14,094 nucleotides of DNA from Kofleriaceae bacterium (GTDB taxonomy: Bacteria > Myxococcota_A > Polyangia > Haliangiales > Haliangiaceae): NCBI GenBank assembly GCA_016763395.1, contig JAESTW010000096.1:1-14094 (forward strand), written 5' to 3'. Each line of letters begins with the position of its first letter. Positions within the stretch are counted from its first letter, which is position 1. The position numbers and the translations under genes are program-made. Under the pieces are notes generated by a model, which had not been told where the DNA came from, did not search any database, and saw only the letters and a program-made list of their open reading frames with translations. Positions 1 through 7,823 of the stretch are shown piece by piece.

Positions 1-54
1 AAACGGACAGCAAAGGTCTGCGAGCCCTTGTCACGCGAAACCAAGCTATCGTAT

Positions 55-468
55 ATGGGGCGCATGCCTATTTCTCTAGACGATGCACTCAAAATGGTTT
101 TACCCAAATTTCAGGAGCCCACGTTGATCAATATCAGCGGGCTAACGCTAGATCAACTCAGCGACGACTGTCCGTGGTTTCTACTTGCCGAAGATCCCGA
201 CACACTGCGCGAAGAAATACTGGAGGGCTACGAGGACTACCTCTGTGGGCAACCCAAACTCTTCGATGGTGAAGAGTGGAAAGAGGACGTCGTCCCATTT
301 GCTATTATTACCCATGAGGACGGTGGCATCGAAGATCTCACCACCATGCTCTTCTTCATGCTGTCCGAAGGCGATGAAGGAACATGCCCCATTGCGGTTT
401 GCTACTCCGATGAGTTTGCTCTTCAGCGTGTCTGTAATCGGATCGAAGATCTGGTCTCTGCAACCTGA
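55..468 (+). CDS. Small acidic protein of unknown function
   Basis: I do not recognise this family. From the ATG at 55 it encodes about 137 residues, strongly acidic and rich in Asp/Glu, with no signal peptide or membrane segment, so it is probably cytoplasmic. The middle (roughly residues 80-115) alternates hydrophobic and acidic stretches (PFAIITHEDGG, then LTTMLFFMLSEGDEG), which faintly recalls SMI1/KNR4-like folds, but I see no diagnostic motif. The start is uncertain: the frame has no stop back to base 1, a TTG lies at 28, and another ATG lies at 64 just after a GGGG run, so the gene could begin outside the window. It faces the bestrophin gene tail to tail across 49 bases. Real coding is supported by length and residue composition only. 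Confidence 0.6.
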   Translation: MGRMPISLDDALKMVLPKFQEPTLINISGLTLDQLSDDCPWFLLAEDPDTLREEILEGYEDYLCGQPKLFDGEEWKEDVVPFAIITHEDGGIEDLTTMLFFMLSEGDEGTCPIAVCYSDEFALQRVCNRIEDLVSAT

Positions 469-517
469 GTTGACCAAGCGCTGACGGCGAATTTTCTAAC
501 TATCGAGCTTGATTCCT

Positions 518-1540
518 CTAGAGCACGATGTTGTTTTGCACAACGATGGCTTCGGGCATCTCTGTCTCGTCAAGCATCTCCCGCAGGTCCACTTCGATGC
601 CATGGGACATCGTGGTCATGGGAATGTCATTGGCGCCGTTCTGAAAGGGATCTTGACTAATCTCGCCGATCTTCTCCATTATGACGAACACCCAACAGAC
701 CATGGCATTAAAGGGAATGGTTGCCCAAACCAAGACATCCCCACCCTTCGCAAACTCTTTAACCAGTCCAAACGGCACCAAAAGCACAAAGAGCCACACG
801 CAGAACAGGTTAATGGTGGCGTACTGACGGGGAAAAGGAAAGTTCTTAATACGCTCGCACTTACCTTGCTGGGTGTACATTTCGGTGAGCATGGCTTGCA
901 TTTCCATGTGCCGAAAATCTTCAATCAGCCCCTTTTGCTTCAGCTCCTTGATGTCTCGAGATTGGTTGCTAATCAACTGGGTGGCAAAGTTCGTTTTGCT
1001 GATGATATAGCGGTGCTCTTGCTCCGATATATAGGGACGAATCGCGTCCTCAATTTCGTGGGGTCGCTCCATATGGGGATGAACCCGCTCCGCCCACGCC
1101 TGATGTTGGGGACGGCTAGCCATTTCCCACACCTTCGGGACCCTAAGTTGATGGCGAAGTGCAGCGAGCCAGGCAAAATGCCGATAGATCAGCCGCTGAT
1201 GAATCTCGCGCAACGCTTCGTCACTCAGAGGTTCGAGTGCATGGTCGTTGTTGACAAAGTCTCGAGTAAGTAACCCCCAAGAACGACTTCGATTGACGAT
1301 GGCGCCCCATATTTTTCGGGCCTCCCACATACGGTCGTAGGAAGCGTTGTTTTTGAACCCGATGAGAAATGCGACGGCGGTGCCGATTAGGGCAATGGGC
1401 AGCCAGGGTAATGAGACCCATGTGATATCAAAAACTGCATGCAAAGTCGTGGGAACGGCCGCAATCGCCATAAATGTAAAAATGTCTCGACTACTCCACT
1501 GAATGGTCTCGACCAAGCCGTATGTCCTACCGGAATGCAT
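518..1540 (-). CDS. Bestrophin-family (UPF0187) anion channel protein
   Basis: This encodes a 340-residue inner-membrane protein of the bestrophin/YneE family, whose members form pentameric anion-permeable channels. The strongest sign is the family block near residues 61-86, beginning GFKNNASYDRMWEARK and continuing to VNRSR. A hydrophobic hairpin precedes it (about 20-60), two further membrane segments lie at about 243-262 and 269-288, and the family's acidic DPF motif is at 297-299, followed by a polar tail. Length fits the family, usually about 300 residues in bacteria. The ATG at 1540 has a fair ribosome site (AAGG, 5 nt upstream). The gene is divergent from the outer-membrane protein gene at 1700 and has no obvious functional partner here. 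Family membership is clear; the ion carried and physiological role cannot be read from the sequence. Confidence 0.9.
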   Translation of the reverse strand: MHSGRTYGLVETIQWSSRDIFTFMAIAAVPTTLHAVFDITWVSLPWLPIALIGTAVAFLIGFKNNASYDRMWEARKIWGAIVNRSRSWGLLTRDFVNNDHALEPLSDEALREIHQRLIYRHFAWLAALRHQLRVPKVWEMASRPQHQAWAERVHPHMERPHEIEDAIRPYISEQEHRYIISKTNFATQLISNQSRDIKELKQKGLIEDFRHMEMQAMLTEMYTQQGKCERIKNFPFPRQYATINLFCVWLFVLLVPFGLVKEFAKGGDVLVWATIPFNAMVCWVFVIMEKIGEISQDPFQNGANDIPMTTMSHGIEVDLREMLDETEMPEAIVVQNNIVL

Positions 1541-1581
1541 ATCTACCTTACTTCTTTCTGGAGCATGTCTCCCACTCTAGT

Positions 1582-1594
1582 CTGGCGATGCCAG
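1582..1594. promoter_or_regulatory. Short inverted repeat in divergent promoter region
   Basis: CTGGC-GAT-GCCAG is a perfect 5-bp inverted repeat with a 3-nt centre, lying in the spacer between the divergent bestrophin and outer-membrane protein genes. It could be a regulator site, but it is short enough to arise by chance and I see no second copy nearby. Confidence 0.2.
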
Positions 1595-1699
1595 TAAATC
1601 TGCCCCTGGTGACAGACAATCGAACTCGCTCCTCGTGGTCCGGCTCCAGTGTAGGCAAAGGTGAGTAAAAAGTTGCCCCGTCGGGAAGGACGGTGGAGT

Positions 1700-2332
1700 A
1701 TGGGACAAATGACTACAAAACTCAGCACACTAGCACTGACCGCCCTCATCACCACTGGATTTGTCGGAACTGCCTTCGCACAGGAAGAAGACCCGTTTGC
1801 GGACGATTCGGATTCCATGGATATACCGGCTGAGCCAGCTCCAGCAGCATCTTCTGAGCCAGCTGCAAGCAGCGACGGTGGCGGCGACTTCCCACAAATG
1901 GCGATTTCTACTGCCTTTCCAACAGGTGGCGATACAGGCCGCGCCAGCCTCCTATGGGGTCTAGATACAGACACGTATCTCGACATTGCCTTTGGTTTCA
2001 ACATCAATAAAGGCCCCGATCCAGCGATGCCAATGGATTCGGCTACGACCATTGGAACGGATATTGGCGTTGGTTACCGTATGTACAAGCCAAGCGAAGG
2101 CAAGATTCGCCCCTACATGGAGCCTCTTGTACGGCTAGCAATCGGCGATTTTTCAGAAGCTGGTGACACCCTAACACTCGGTGTCGGAGCGATTATGGGC
2201 GTCGATTACGCGCTCATGGATCAATTCACTCTTGGAGTCGGAATTGGCGCAGGCATTGTCTTCGCAGACAGCTTTGACACGATTAGCTTAGGTCTCTTCA
2301 CCAACAACATCAACGCTACTTTTTGGTGGTAA
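1700..2332 (+). CDS. Small outer-membrane beta-barrel protein, function unknown
   Basis: This encodes an exported protein of about 210 residues. The N-terminus is a Sec signal peptide ending in TAFA before QEED. Next come an acidic and Ala/Pro/Ser-rich linker (EPAPAASSEPAASS) and alternating short strands rich in Gly and aromatic residues (for example LTLGVGAIMGVDYALM and FTLGVGIGAGIVF). The chain ends in TFWW; a terminal aromatic residue is the usual signal for outer-membrane barrel assembly. Size and strand pattern suggest an 8-stranded barrel of the OmpA/OmpW sort, but no specific family is recognisable. Start choice: ATG 1700 (AAGGA 10 nt upstream) or ATG 1709; a longer GTG start at 1661 would bury the signal peptide behind a charged extension. 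It is convergent with the TPR lipoprotein gene. The barrel fold is likely; its cargo is unknown. Confidence 0.75.
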   Translation: MGQMTTKLSTLALTALITTGFVGTAFAQEEDPFADDSDSMDIPAEPAPAASSEPAASSDGGGDFPQMAISTAFPTGGDTGRASLLWGLDTDTYLDIAFGFNINKGPDPAMPMDSATTIGTDIGVGYRMYKPSEGKIRPYMEPLVRLAIGDFSEAGDTLTLGVGAIMGVDYALMDQFTLGVGIGAGIVFADSFDTISLGLFTNNINATFWW

Positions 2333-2401
2333 GAACAACTCGTAACTCTGCTGGACTCGACTTGGGTCCAGAAAATTAGACTAGCTTAACTAGCTTATAT
2401 C

Positions 2402-2423
2402 GCCCTGTTTTTTTTCGCAGGGC
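2402..2423. terminator. Possible hairpin terminator between convergent genes
   Basis: GCCCTG and CAGGGC form a perfect 6-bp stem around a 10-nt loop containing eight T residues, abutting the stop of the minus-strand TPR gene and about 70 nt beyond the stop of the barrel gene. A second 6-bp hairpin (CTGGAC/GTCCAG) lies at 2351-2371. Neither has the T tract after the stem expected of a classical intrinsic terminator, so the call rests mainly on position between convergent genes. Confidence 0.3.
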
Positions 2424-2424
2424 C

Positions 2425-4623
2425 TTACTCACTTGCTGGCAGTACCAACCAGGGGCGAACTTTCATGTCCAGCTCAAACGCGAGCTTGTCCACTGAACTA
2501 TAGCCAACGCCAAGATGAAAGTCTTGTTCAAGCAGAACACCACGGTCTCCGAATACTCGTTTTCCGATTTTCTGAGACACGCTGGCTGCCAAACCCGCCC
2601 TCTCTTTTGCTGTCAACTTGCGCCCCTTTGCTTTTCGTGCAATCCAGTGACGAGCTGTCACTCGGGCGCCCGGCCACAGTTCGGACATCGCTTCCTCGGA
2701 CAGTGAAGCAAATTCCTTGGCACCGGCGCTACTGTCCATCGCCAGTGCGTTGATAGAGGCGACCGAGATCTTGGTTCTGTCCTTAAGGATAGATCGAAGA
2801 ACTCCCTGGGCGTCTCCTACCTTACCCAAGCGGAATTGTACAACCGCCAGATTATTGGTTAAGCGAAAGCGACTGTCCTCGTCCGGCGCGTCTCGAACGA
2901 GATCTTCGAGCAGCACTTCTACCTGCTTCCACAGCTCTATGCCCTTCTTTTCGAGTGCGAGAGCTGCGAGGGCAGCACTTCGCAAGTCACGTGCAACAAA
3001 AGATGTACCTTGCTGCGAATCGCTAGCGAATTCCTTGAGACCGACATCGTGTACCATGACAAGCGCAAAGCGAAGCTGCAAATACATGTCCGAGAGTTCC
3101 GCTATTGCTTCGCTTGCGCCAACGCTGGCCAGAGCGCGCTTCCCGTCTAGGTCGAATCGGGACAACACAAGCTGCAATCGCCGCAAATAGAGTGATGGCC
3201 CCTGTTTCAGTACCAATTGACTGACTGCGGGGATGCCTAGGTCGATTGCTTTCCTTAAGTCTTCCTGCTGCTTTGTCCCGAGTTGCAGCTGAATCAAGAC
3301 TTCTCCGATAGACATCGCTTGGCGCAGAGCCTGCCCTTTGTCCGGTTCCAGCTTCGCGTATTCTTCTATCGCCTCCTCAAGTTCAGCGAGTTGCTGGGAG
3401 AGATACTGCAAGACCGGCTCTGGTGATTTTGAGCTATTTCCCATTTCGAGGATCTTAAAACCTTCAAACCATGTCCCAATTCGCAACTCATAGTAGCCCA
3501 CCTCTCGGTGCGTGAAACCGCGTGCCTGCAATAGTAAGGTGTGCGCCTTTCCTATGCGAAAGCCGTCATCAATTATCACCGAAGCCAATCCGACAATCGG
3601 CCTGGCATCACGGGGCGACTCCTTCTCCAGCTCTCGGAAAATCTTGTTTGCGTCCGAATACCGTGACAAGTCGATATAGTCGTATCCGCTTTGCAAACGT
3701 GCTTCCACAGTGGAAGTGTCGTTGCGTGAGATACGCGAGGCCGCAGTTTGCACCTTCTCTAGAAGCGTCAGATAGTCGCTGTCCGACTGATCCACATCTT
3801 GCTCGGCATTTTTCGCAGTCCGGCTTTCTGCTGCCTTGCGCTCTCGGGCACCACATTCGACATTTAGCTCCCGGTAGCAGTTGATTGCGAGTTGCCTGCG
3901 CAGATTTCGCTGTTCATCCTTTGTACCAAGAGTCAAAGCAAGCGAGTACAAGCCCGCAGCATTACGGTACTCCGATCGGCGGCTCTCGGCCTGTGCCAAC
4001 TCCTCTAGCAACGCCACCTTTCTTGCGCTGCTGGTGCTTTTCATACGAACGCGAAACACGGAGAGGTTGCGCCAATTTTGCTCACTCACTCTCGCCACAG
4101 AGTATATAAACTGGCGCAACTCTTCCTTCTTGTCCGGCGGAAGATGTATCTCAAGAACATCCAGCGCTCCGTCGAAAAGCCCCTGCCCTATACTCAACGC
4201 GAAGAGCTCCTTCCACAGTAGTAGAATTCGGTAGGATGCAATCCTAGAGTCCAAGCAATCGGAATCACAGGTCGCCGATTCAAGCGATACCTCAAGCGCC
4301 ATGAGCTTCATCAGCATATCCAACGACAGCGCGAGTTTTAGCGAGTTGTCGTTGTTCATCGTCTCCAGTATGGCAAGACGACCTTGCAAATTTGACAAGG
4401 ATTCGGACACAGAGCCTCCCTTGGCAGGCTGTATCCAAGGCGCCGCCAAATCACTGAGGGTTTGAAAGTCAGCGTTTTTCAGAGTGTCCAGTGGCGAGAT
4501 CTGAGGTGCAGGCTCCGGCGCAGCGGCAACTGGTACAACGACGGTATTGCCTTTGACCGGCGAGCAACCCGATATAATTGCTGCGATCAGGGGCAAACAC
4601 GATACCGAATTTAAGCTTCTCAT
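2425..4623 (-). CDS. Large TPR-like helical-repeat lipoprotein
   Basis: This encodes about 732 residues. The start chosen (ATG 4623) gives a lipoprotein signal peptide with lipobox ISGC, placing the mature N-terminus at Cys20, followed by a Pro/Ala/Val-rich linker. The rest is almost wholly alpha-helical with tetratricopeptide-like units, e.g. around AAGLYSLALTLG, YSDANKIFRELEKESP and NNLAVVQFRLGKVGDAQGVL. This suggests a protein-binding scaffold anchored in the envelope. No enzymatic motif is visible. It lies 111 nt downstream of the di-heme enzyme gene on the same strand and may be the last gene of the copper/redox run, though it could have its own promoter. No ribosome site precedes the ATG, but TATACT ends 8 nt before it, so the transcript may be nearly leaderless. 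A TTG at 4674 is in frame but would push the signal peptide inward. Confidence 0.82.
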   Translation of the reverse strand: MRSLNSVSCLPLIAAIISGCSPVKGNTVVVPVAAAPEPAPQISPLDTLKNADFQTLSDLAAPWIQPAKGGSVSESLSNLQGRLAILETMNNDNSLKLALSLDMLMKLMALEVSLESATCDSDCLDSRIASYRILLLWKELFALSIGQGLFDGALDVLEIHLPPDKKEELRQFIYSVARVSEQNWRNLSVFRVRMKSTSSARKVALLEELAQAESRRSEYRNAAGLYSLALTLGTKDEQRNLRRQLAINCYRELNVECGARERKAAESRTAKNAEQDVDQSDSDYLTLLEKVQTAASRISRNDTSTVEARLQSGYDYIDLSRYSDANKIFRELEKESPRDARPIVGLASVIIDDGFRIGKAHTLLLQARGFTHREVGYYELRIGTWFEGFKILEMGNSSKSPEPVLQYLSQQLAELEEAIEEYAKLEPDKGQALRQAMSIGEVLIQLQLGTKQQEDLRKAIDLGIPAVSQLVLKQGPSLYLRRLQLVLSRFDLDGKRALASVGASEAIAELSDMYLQLRFALVMVHDVGLKEFASDSQQGTSFVARDLRSAALAALALEKKGIELWKQVEVLLEDLVRDAPDEDSRFRLTNNLAVVQFRLGKVGDAQGVLRSILKDRTKISVASINALAMDSSAGAKEFASLSEEAMSELWPGARVTARHWIARKAKGRKLTAKERAGLAASVSQKIGKRVFGDRGVLLEQDFHLGVGYSSVDKLAFELDMKVRPWLVLPASE

Positions 4624-4667
4624 ACTACATGAGTATATTGAAGCTTCTGCCCGTTTGTACGACGCTC

Positions 4668-4691
4668 GAGACAATCGTTTTGAGACAATCG
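4668..4691. repeat. Two 10-bp direct repeats upstream of TPR lipoprotein gene
   Basis: GAGACAATCG occurs at 4668-4677 and 4682-4691, spaced 14 bp start to start, between the di-heme enzyme gene and the TPR lipoprotein gene. The spacing is not a whole number of helical turns. It may be a regulator site or a small duplication; evidence is positional only. Confidence 0.4.
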
Positions 4692-4734
4692 GAATTCGTG
4701 TTGCTATTTGGGCCGTCCGAGCTGTCTCGGTCGA

Positions 4735-5931
4735 CTACTCCGCTGGCCAGGGATCCGAATACTTCGGATCGGTGATGAAATCTTGATCGGTTAGACTGTC
4801 AAAAAATGCCTTGAGCTCGAGTCGTTCGACTTCGTTGATCTCAAAGCCATGGACAAACTCATTTTTCAAGAAGCTCTCACGACCGTCCCCAGTAAAGGGA
4901 CCATTGGCAACATTTCGGCCACCACGGGCGTAGATGTCGATTACATCATCGATCGTTGCAACGCTACCATCATGCATATACGGCGCGGTTAACATGATGT
5001 TCCGAAAGGTCTGTGCCCGAAACTTCCCTTTGTCGGCAAAGTTACCGGTGAATTCAAAGAGACCTTGTCCGTCGGGCGGATAATCGCCACTGCCACCAAT
5101 GTTGTAGAGCCCGGTATTGAAGTAGCCGCGTTCGACAAAAGCCGTGTTGATATGGGATGTGCCCAGCGCGAACTGAAATCCTGCATGGCAGTGAAAGCAG
5201 TCGAAGCGCTCTGTTTGAGACAACTCAAAACCGCGTTTTGCTTCTGCGGACAAGGCTCCCTCTTCTCCCCAGTATATCTCTCGATCAAAGGCAGACTGAA
5301 AGGACACCATAGAGCGTAAGAACGACGCTGTTGCCTTGATGATGTAGTCGAACTTATAGGGATCGGCGATCTCGGGGAAGGCGTCGGCAAAAAGCAGCTG
5401 ATAGGTTTTGTCCGTACGAAAACGCTCGAGAATGGCTTCTTCGTTACCTGTTGCACCAAGCTCAACCGGAAACTCGCCAAATATCGGATTTGGCATCTGA
5501 GATTCTAGCGTAAAGAAGTTGGGATTGAGCCAGGTTAGGGTGGAGTTGTACGCAACATTTTGCAACCCCGGTGAATTCCGAGGAACAGTGTCGCCGGTAG
5601 AACCGAGTGAGAGAACGCGGTCTTCGGCAAATCCACGTTCTTGAAAGTGGCATCCGGAACATGCTTGAGTGCCATTGCCGGACAGTCTTTTGTCATAGAA
5701 TATATGACGACCAAGATCGACCTTGGCCTGAGTCATCGGATTGTCCGCTGGAACTTGAGGCGCTGGAATATCCGGTGGAAGATTCCAATTCCAGACTTCC
5801 CCCACCGCTGCATCAACAGCAAGAGTGGCATCGACTTCGACGACCGCTGCATCAAGAGAGGACGAGCCTCCGCCATCACCGCATACAGAGGCTGCCAATA
5901 CTCCTAGGGACAATACGAGACTAGTTCTCAT
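4735..5931 (-). CDS. MbnH-type di-heme enzyme (metallo-mystery pair, MXAN_0977 family)
   Basis: This encodes 398 residues of a MauG/cytochrome-c-peroxidase-like di-heme protein acting in the periplasm. Two heme-attachment motifs are present: CSGCH at 91-95 and CFHCH at 245-249. The MbnH subfamily is marked by WNWNLPPDIPAPQVPADNPM (47-66), GRHIFYDKRLSGNG (74-87), the tryptophan in LTWLNP (W134), FNTGLYN (271-277) and TAPYMHDGS (315-323). Known members use a bis-Fe(IV) state to oxidise a Trp of the partner MbnP to kynurenine. The N-terminus is a signal peptide with Cys17 followed by a Gly/Ser and Val-Asp-Ala repeat linker. The residue before Cys17 is Val, so the lipobox is atypical and lipidation is unsure. 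The ATG lies 1 nt after the MbnP stop, implying translational coupling. Family assignment is firm; the substrate is inferred from the neighbour. Confidence 0.93.
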   Translation of the reverse strand: MRTSLVLSLGVLAASVCGDGGGSSSLDAAVVEVDATLAVDAAVGEVWNWNLPPDIPAPQVPADNPMTQAKVDLGRHIFYDKRLSGNGTQACSGCHFQERGFAEDRVLSLGSTGDTVPRNSPGLQNVAYNSTLTWLNPNFFTLESQMPNPIFGEFPVELGATGNEEAILERFRTDKTYQLLFADAFPEIADPYKFDYIIKATASFLRSMVSFQSAFDREIYWGEEGALSAEAKRGFELSQTERFDCFHCHAGFQFALGTSHINTAFVERGYFNTGLYNIGGSGDYPPDGQGLFEFTGNFADKGKFRAQTFRNIMLTAPYMHDGSVATIDDVIDIYARGGRNVANGPFTGDGRESFLKNEFVHGFEINEVERLELKAFFDSLTDQDFITDPKYSDPWPAE

Positions 5932-5932
5932 T

Positions 5933-6895
5933 TCAATTCATTTTCTTGAACATGGTTTGGCCGACACAATTGTCTACACACTCACCAGTTTCAAAGCTCA
6001 GTCCGAGGTTTGGATACATTGGCGTGCAATCATCAACATCGAGAGGGAATGACTGACAGCCAGGAGGTCCACCGGCGTTTGCGGTCAAGTCCGAGTCTAC
6101 CAGCAGTGCTGCAATATCAATTGCGACCGTATCACTGTCCGGGTCGAAGTTACTGATCGCGATTTTGGCGACGTTGGGTTTTCCGCAAGTTACCATCGGA
6201 GCTTCTGCAGTGCCGTTCGATACACAGCCGGTACTACCGAGGTGCACGTTCCAACCGGCAGCGCCGTCCACAACTAGATCAACACGACCGTACTTGTGAC
6301 CGATTTGCCAGTTCCAGAAAAGCCCCATGATATTCAGCGGTGGCGGTGTTGAAACGGATGATGCTTCCAAGTGATTTTTGTCAAAAGGAACGGCCAAATC
6401 AAAGGCCAATCCTGTGTAGGTTCCCGCGGGAACCTGTCCGACAACCGAGGTATTCATCGGAGTATTTCCGAGATCAACACATCCGCCGGTTCCGTCCTCG
6501 AGGTCCAGAAGCACAACATCCTCAAATTGGAAGTTTGTCTGGTCTAGAGTTACTGCAACCTCATTGCTGTTGGCGTCGATGAGCCGGACGTTCGAAACGT
6601 AGAAGCGAAAGTCCTTAAAACTCGCAGTAGAATCGGCGGAACCTAGGTTTGTGTAGCTTTTTGCAGCCCCATTCTCGGAACACGCAAAAGCGTCAGCACC
6701 GACCATTGCGGCAAAGTTAATAGAAACGTTCTTGGTCGCAGCTGCGTCGACAGCGACTGTTGCGTCGACAGCAACACTAGCGTCGGCATTCACTGGATTA
6801 TCGCCATCGTCACCACAGCCGGTAAAAGCGGCAGTCATTGCAAATCCTAGTATTGTGGTTTTCATTGGGAAGGTCTTCATGGGGGCGATTTTCAT
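5933..6895 (-). CDS. MbnP-type copper-binding lipoprotein (metallo-mystery pair four-Cys protein)
   Basis: This encodes about 320 residues. From ATG 6895 there is a lipoprotein signal peptide with lipobox FTGC (Cys27), then a linker of Val-Asp-Ala repeats (36-52), then the family domain. Characteristic blocks are DFRFYVSNVRL (95-105), LLDLEDGTGGC (129-139), VPFDKNHLE (169-177), LFWNWQIGHKY (192-202) and HLGSTGC (218-224). Cysteines at 72, 139, 224, 237, 280 and 290, plus a C-terminal pair at 306/310, suggest several disulfides. Known relatives (MbnP, CorA) bind copper through two His and a kynurenine made from Trp; His175, His218 and Trp194/Trp196 are candidates, but which Trp is modified cannot be told here. 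Other in-frame ATGs lie at 6970, 6880 and 6865; 6895 is chosen for signal-peptide length. The gene is coupled to the di-heme enzyme gene. It lies 157 nt downstream of the thioredoxin gene with no clear terminator between. Confidence 0.92.
   Translation of the reverse strand: MKIAPMKTFPMKTTILGFAMTAAFTGCGDDGDNPVNADASVAVDATVAVDAAATKNVSINFAAMVGADAFACSENGAAKSYTNLGSADSTASFKDFRFYVSNVRLIDANSNEVAVTLDQTNFQFEDVVLLDLEDGTGGCVDLGNTPMNTSVVGQVPAGTYTGLAFDLAVPFDKNHLEASSVSTPPPLNIMGLFWNWQIGHKYGRVDLVVDGAAGWNVHLGSTGCVSNGTAEAPMVTCGKPNVAKIAISNFDPDSDTVAIDIAALLVDSDLTANAGGPPGCQSFPLDVDDCTPMYPNLGLSFETGECVDNCVGQTMFKKMN
6744..6779. repeat. Two-copy 18-bp tandem repeat encoding Asp-Ala linker
   Basis: Units 6744-6761 and 6762-6779 both begin GCGTCGACAGC and differ at a few of the later bases. 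Read on the minus strand they encode the hexad repeats of the linker behind the lipid-anchored Cys of the MbnP-type protein. A similar but diverged hexad repeat occurs in the di-heme enzyme linker near 5790-5855. Confidence 0.6.
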
Positions 6896-7052
6896 TTTGA
6901 TGCGATTCTCGTAGATAGTAAACAAATTGAAGCTAGAGACACGTAAATTGGGTGCCTCGCGAGACGGCATCGTATCTCACTTCGCCGGAACTCGTGTGAG
7001 GCAAAATGCCGCGCCTACATCCTTGCTACTGGCTGTGCCCCAATTCGCACAA

Positions 7053-7703
7053 TTATTGCACCAAGCCATCAATCAGTTTCTTAAACTTGTCAGCATCGCC
7101 ACTGCGAAACCCTGCATGAACGTGTTTTACGATACCTTCTCGCACTATAAATACACTCGGCATCGTTGGCGGGTCATAGCGGCGAACACTCTTGTTCTTG
7201 GGGTCAAACACGGAGCGGACACGAGTCAGTCCGAAGCTGTTCATAAATTTTGTGCCAGACTTAACGCTGGTATCAATATTCACCGCCACGAAATCAACCT
7301 TCGAAGAGTCAAAGCCCTGCGCGATTTTATCTAGCGCTGGAATCTCCTTTTTACAAGGTGCGCACCAGCTTGCCCCAAAAGTAAGTACCAGCACGGGCGC
7401 CTGGTAACTCTCTAAGCTGACCGGATTGCCATTGTCGTCAATCGCACCGGACAAATCCAGTGCTTTGTCTCCAACAACGACTTTTGAGCCCGATTTCCGA
7501 TATCTCGCTTTGCGATTGGGGTCAGGGGTTGAAGCGGTAGCTGTATCACTCGAACCGGACGAGTTGTCCGTCGCCACAGCGTCACCCGGTTCAGACGTGG
7601 GGCTGTTCGTTGCTATGTCTCGTGTCCCTGAACATGAGAAGCTCAACGCAGTTCCGAGAATCAAAGAGATGGACAAAGAGTAGTTCGAAAACGAGTACTG
7701 CAT
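7053..7703 (-). CDS. TlpA/ResA-like thioredoxin-fold lipoprotein
   Basis: This encodes about 216 residues. ATG 7703 gives a signal peptide ending in lipobox SFSC (Cys24). A long Ser/Thr/Asp-rich linker follows to about residue 63, then a TlpA-type thioredoxin domain. The redox site is WCAPC at 113-117 within LTFGASWCAPCKKEIPAL, and the cis-proline loop is PPTMPSVFIV. Such proteins reduce or exchange disulfides in the periplasm, e.g. the heme-site Cys pair in cytochrome c maturation, or thiols of copper-handling proteins. Being first in the run that makes a di-heme cytochrome and a Cys-rich copper protein fits either role; the target is inference. A longer TTG start at 7772 is unlikely because it would precede the signal peptide with 23 residues. 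No ribosome site lies close to the ATG; a promoter-like TTGCGA-16-TACACT ends 7 nt before it. Confidence 0.88.
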   Translation of the reverse strand: MQYSFSNYSLSISLILGTALSFSCSGTRDIATNSPTSEPGDAVATDNSSGSSDTATASTPDPNRKARYRKSGSKVVVGDKALDLSGAIDDNGNPVSLESYQAPVLVLTFGASWCAPCKKEIPALDKIAQGFDSSKVDFVAVNIDTSVKSGTKFMNSFGLTRVRSVFDPKNKSVRRYDPPTMPSVFIVREGIVKHVHAGFRSGDADKFKKLIDGLVQ

Positions 7704-7710
7704 ACTTGCG

Positions 7711-7738
7711 AGTGTACATCCTGGTGACAAATTCGCAA
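7711..7738 (-). promoter_or_regulatory. Candidate promoter for the TlpA-MbnP-MbnH run
   Basis: On the minus strand TTGCGA (7738-7733) and TACACT (7716-7711) stand 16 bp apart, fair matches to -35 and -10 boxes. The -10 ends 7 nt before the ATG, so the transcript would begin at or next to the start codon. It is in the spacer shared with the divergent lectin-like lipoprotein gene. Motif-based only. Confidence 0.35.
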
Positions 7739-7823
7739 CAGAGTGCAGCCAGTAGGGCTCGCGTAAAAACAACCAGGCGAATTCCCCAATTGGCGTGAAA
7801 ATTTCGAGGAAAAAAGGTGAATT

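Noticed and set aside
509..1273. Plus-strand frame of 254 codons
   Set aside because: It is antisense to the bestrophin gene, whose family motifs are clear; the plus-strand product is His-rich with no recognisable domain or start signal.
1543..2052. Minus-strand frame of 169 codons over the barrel gene
   Set aside because: It is a shadow of the outer-membrane protein gene, which has a signal peptide and a barrel-type C-terminus; the shadow has no signal or motif.
2717..3190. Plus-strand frame of 157 codons
   Set aside because: Ser/Arg-rich antisense shadow of the TPR lipoprotein gene.
4989..5480. Minus-strand frame of 163 codons inside the di-heme enzyme gene
   Set aside because: It is out of frame within a gene carrying two heme motifs; no evidence of a frameshift in the main frame.
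6976..7010. CTCAC/GTGAG and GGCA/TGCC inverted repeats between the thioredoxin and MbnP genes
   Set aside because: Stems of 4-5 bp with a long loop or no T tract; not convincing as terminator or riboswitch.
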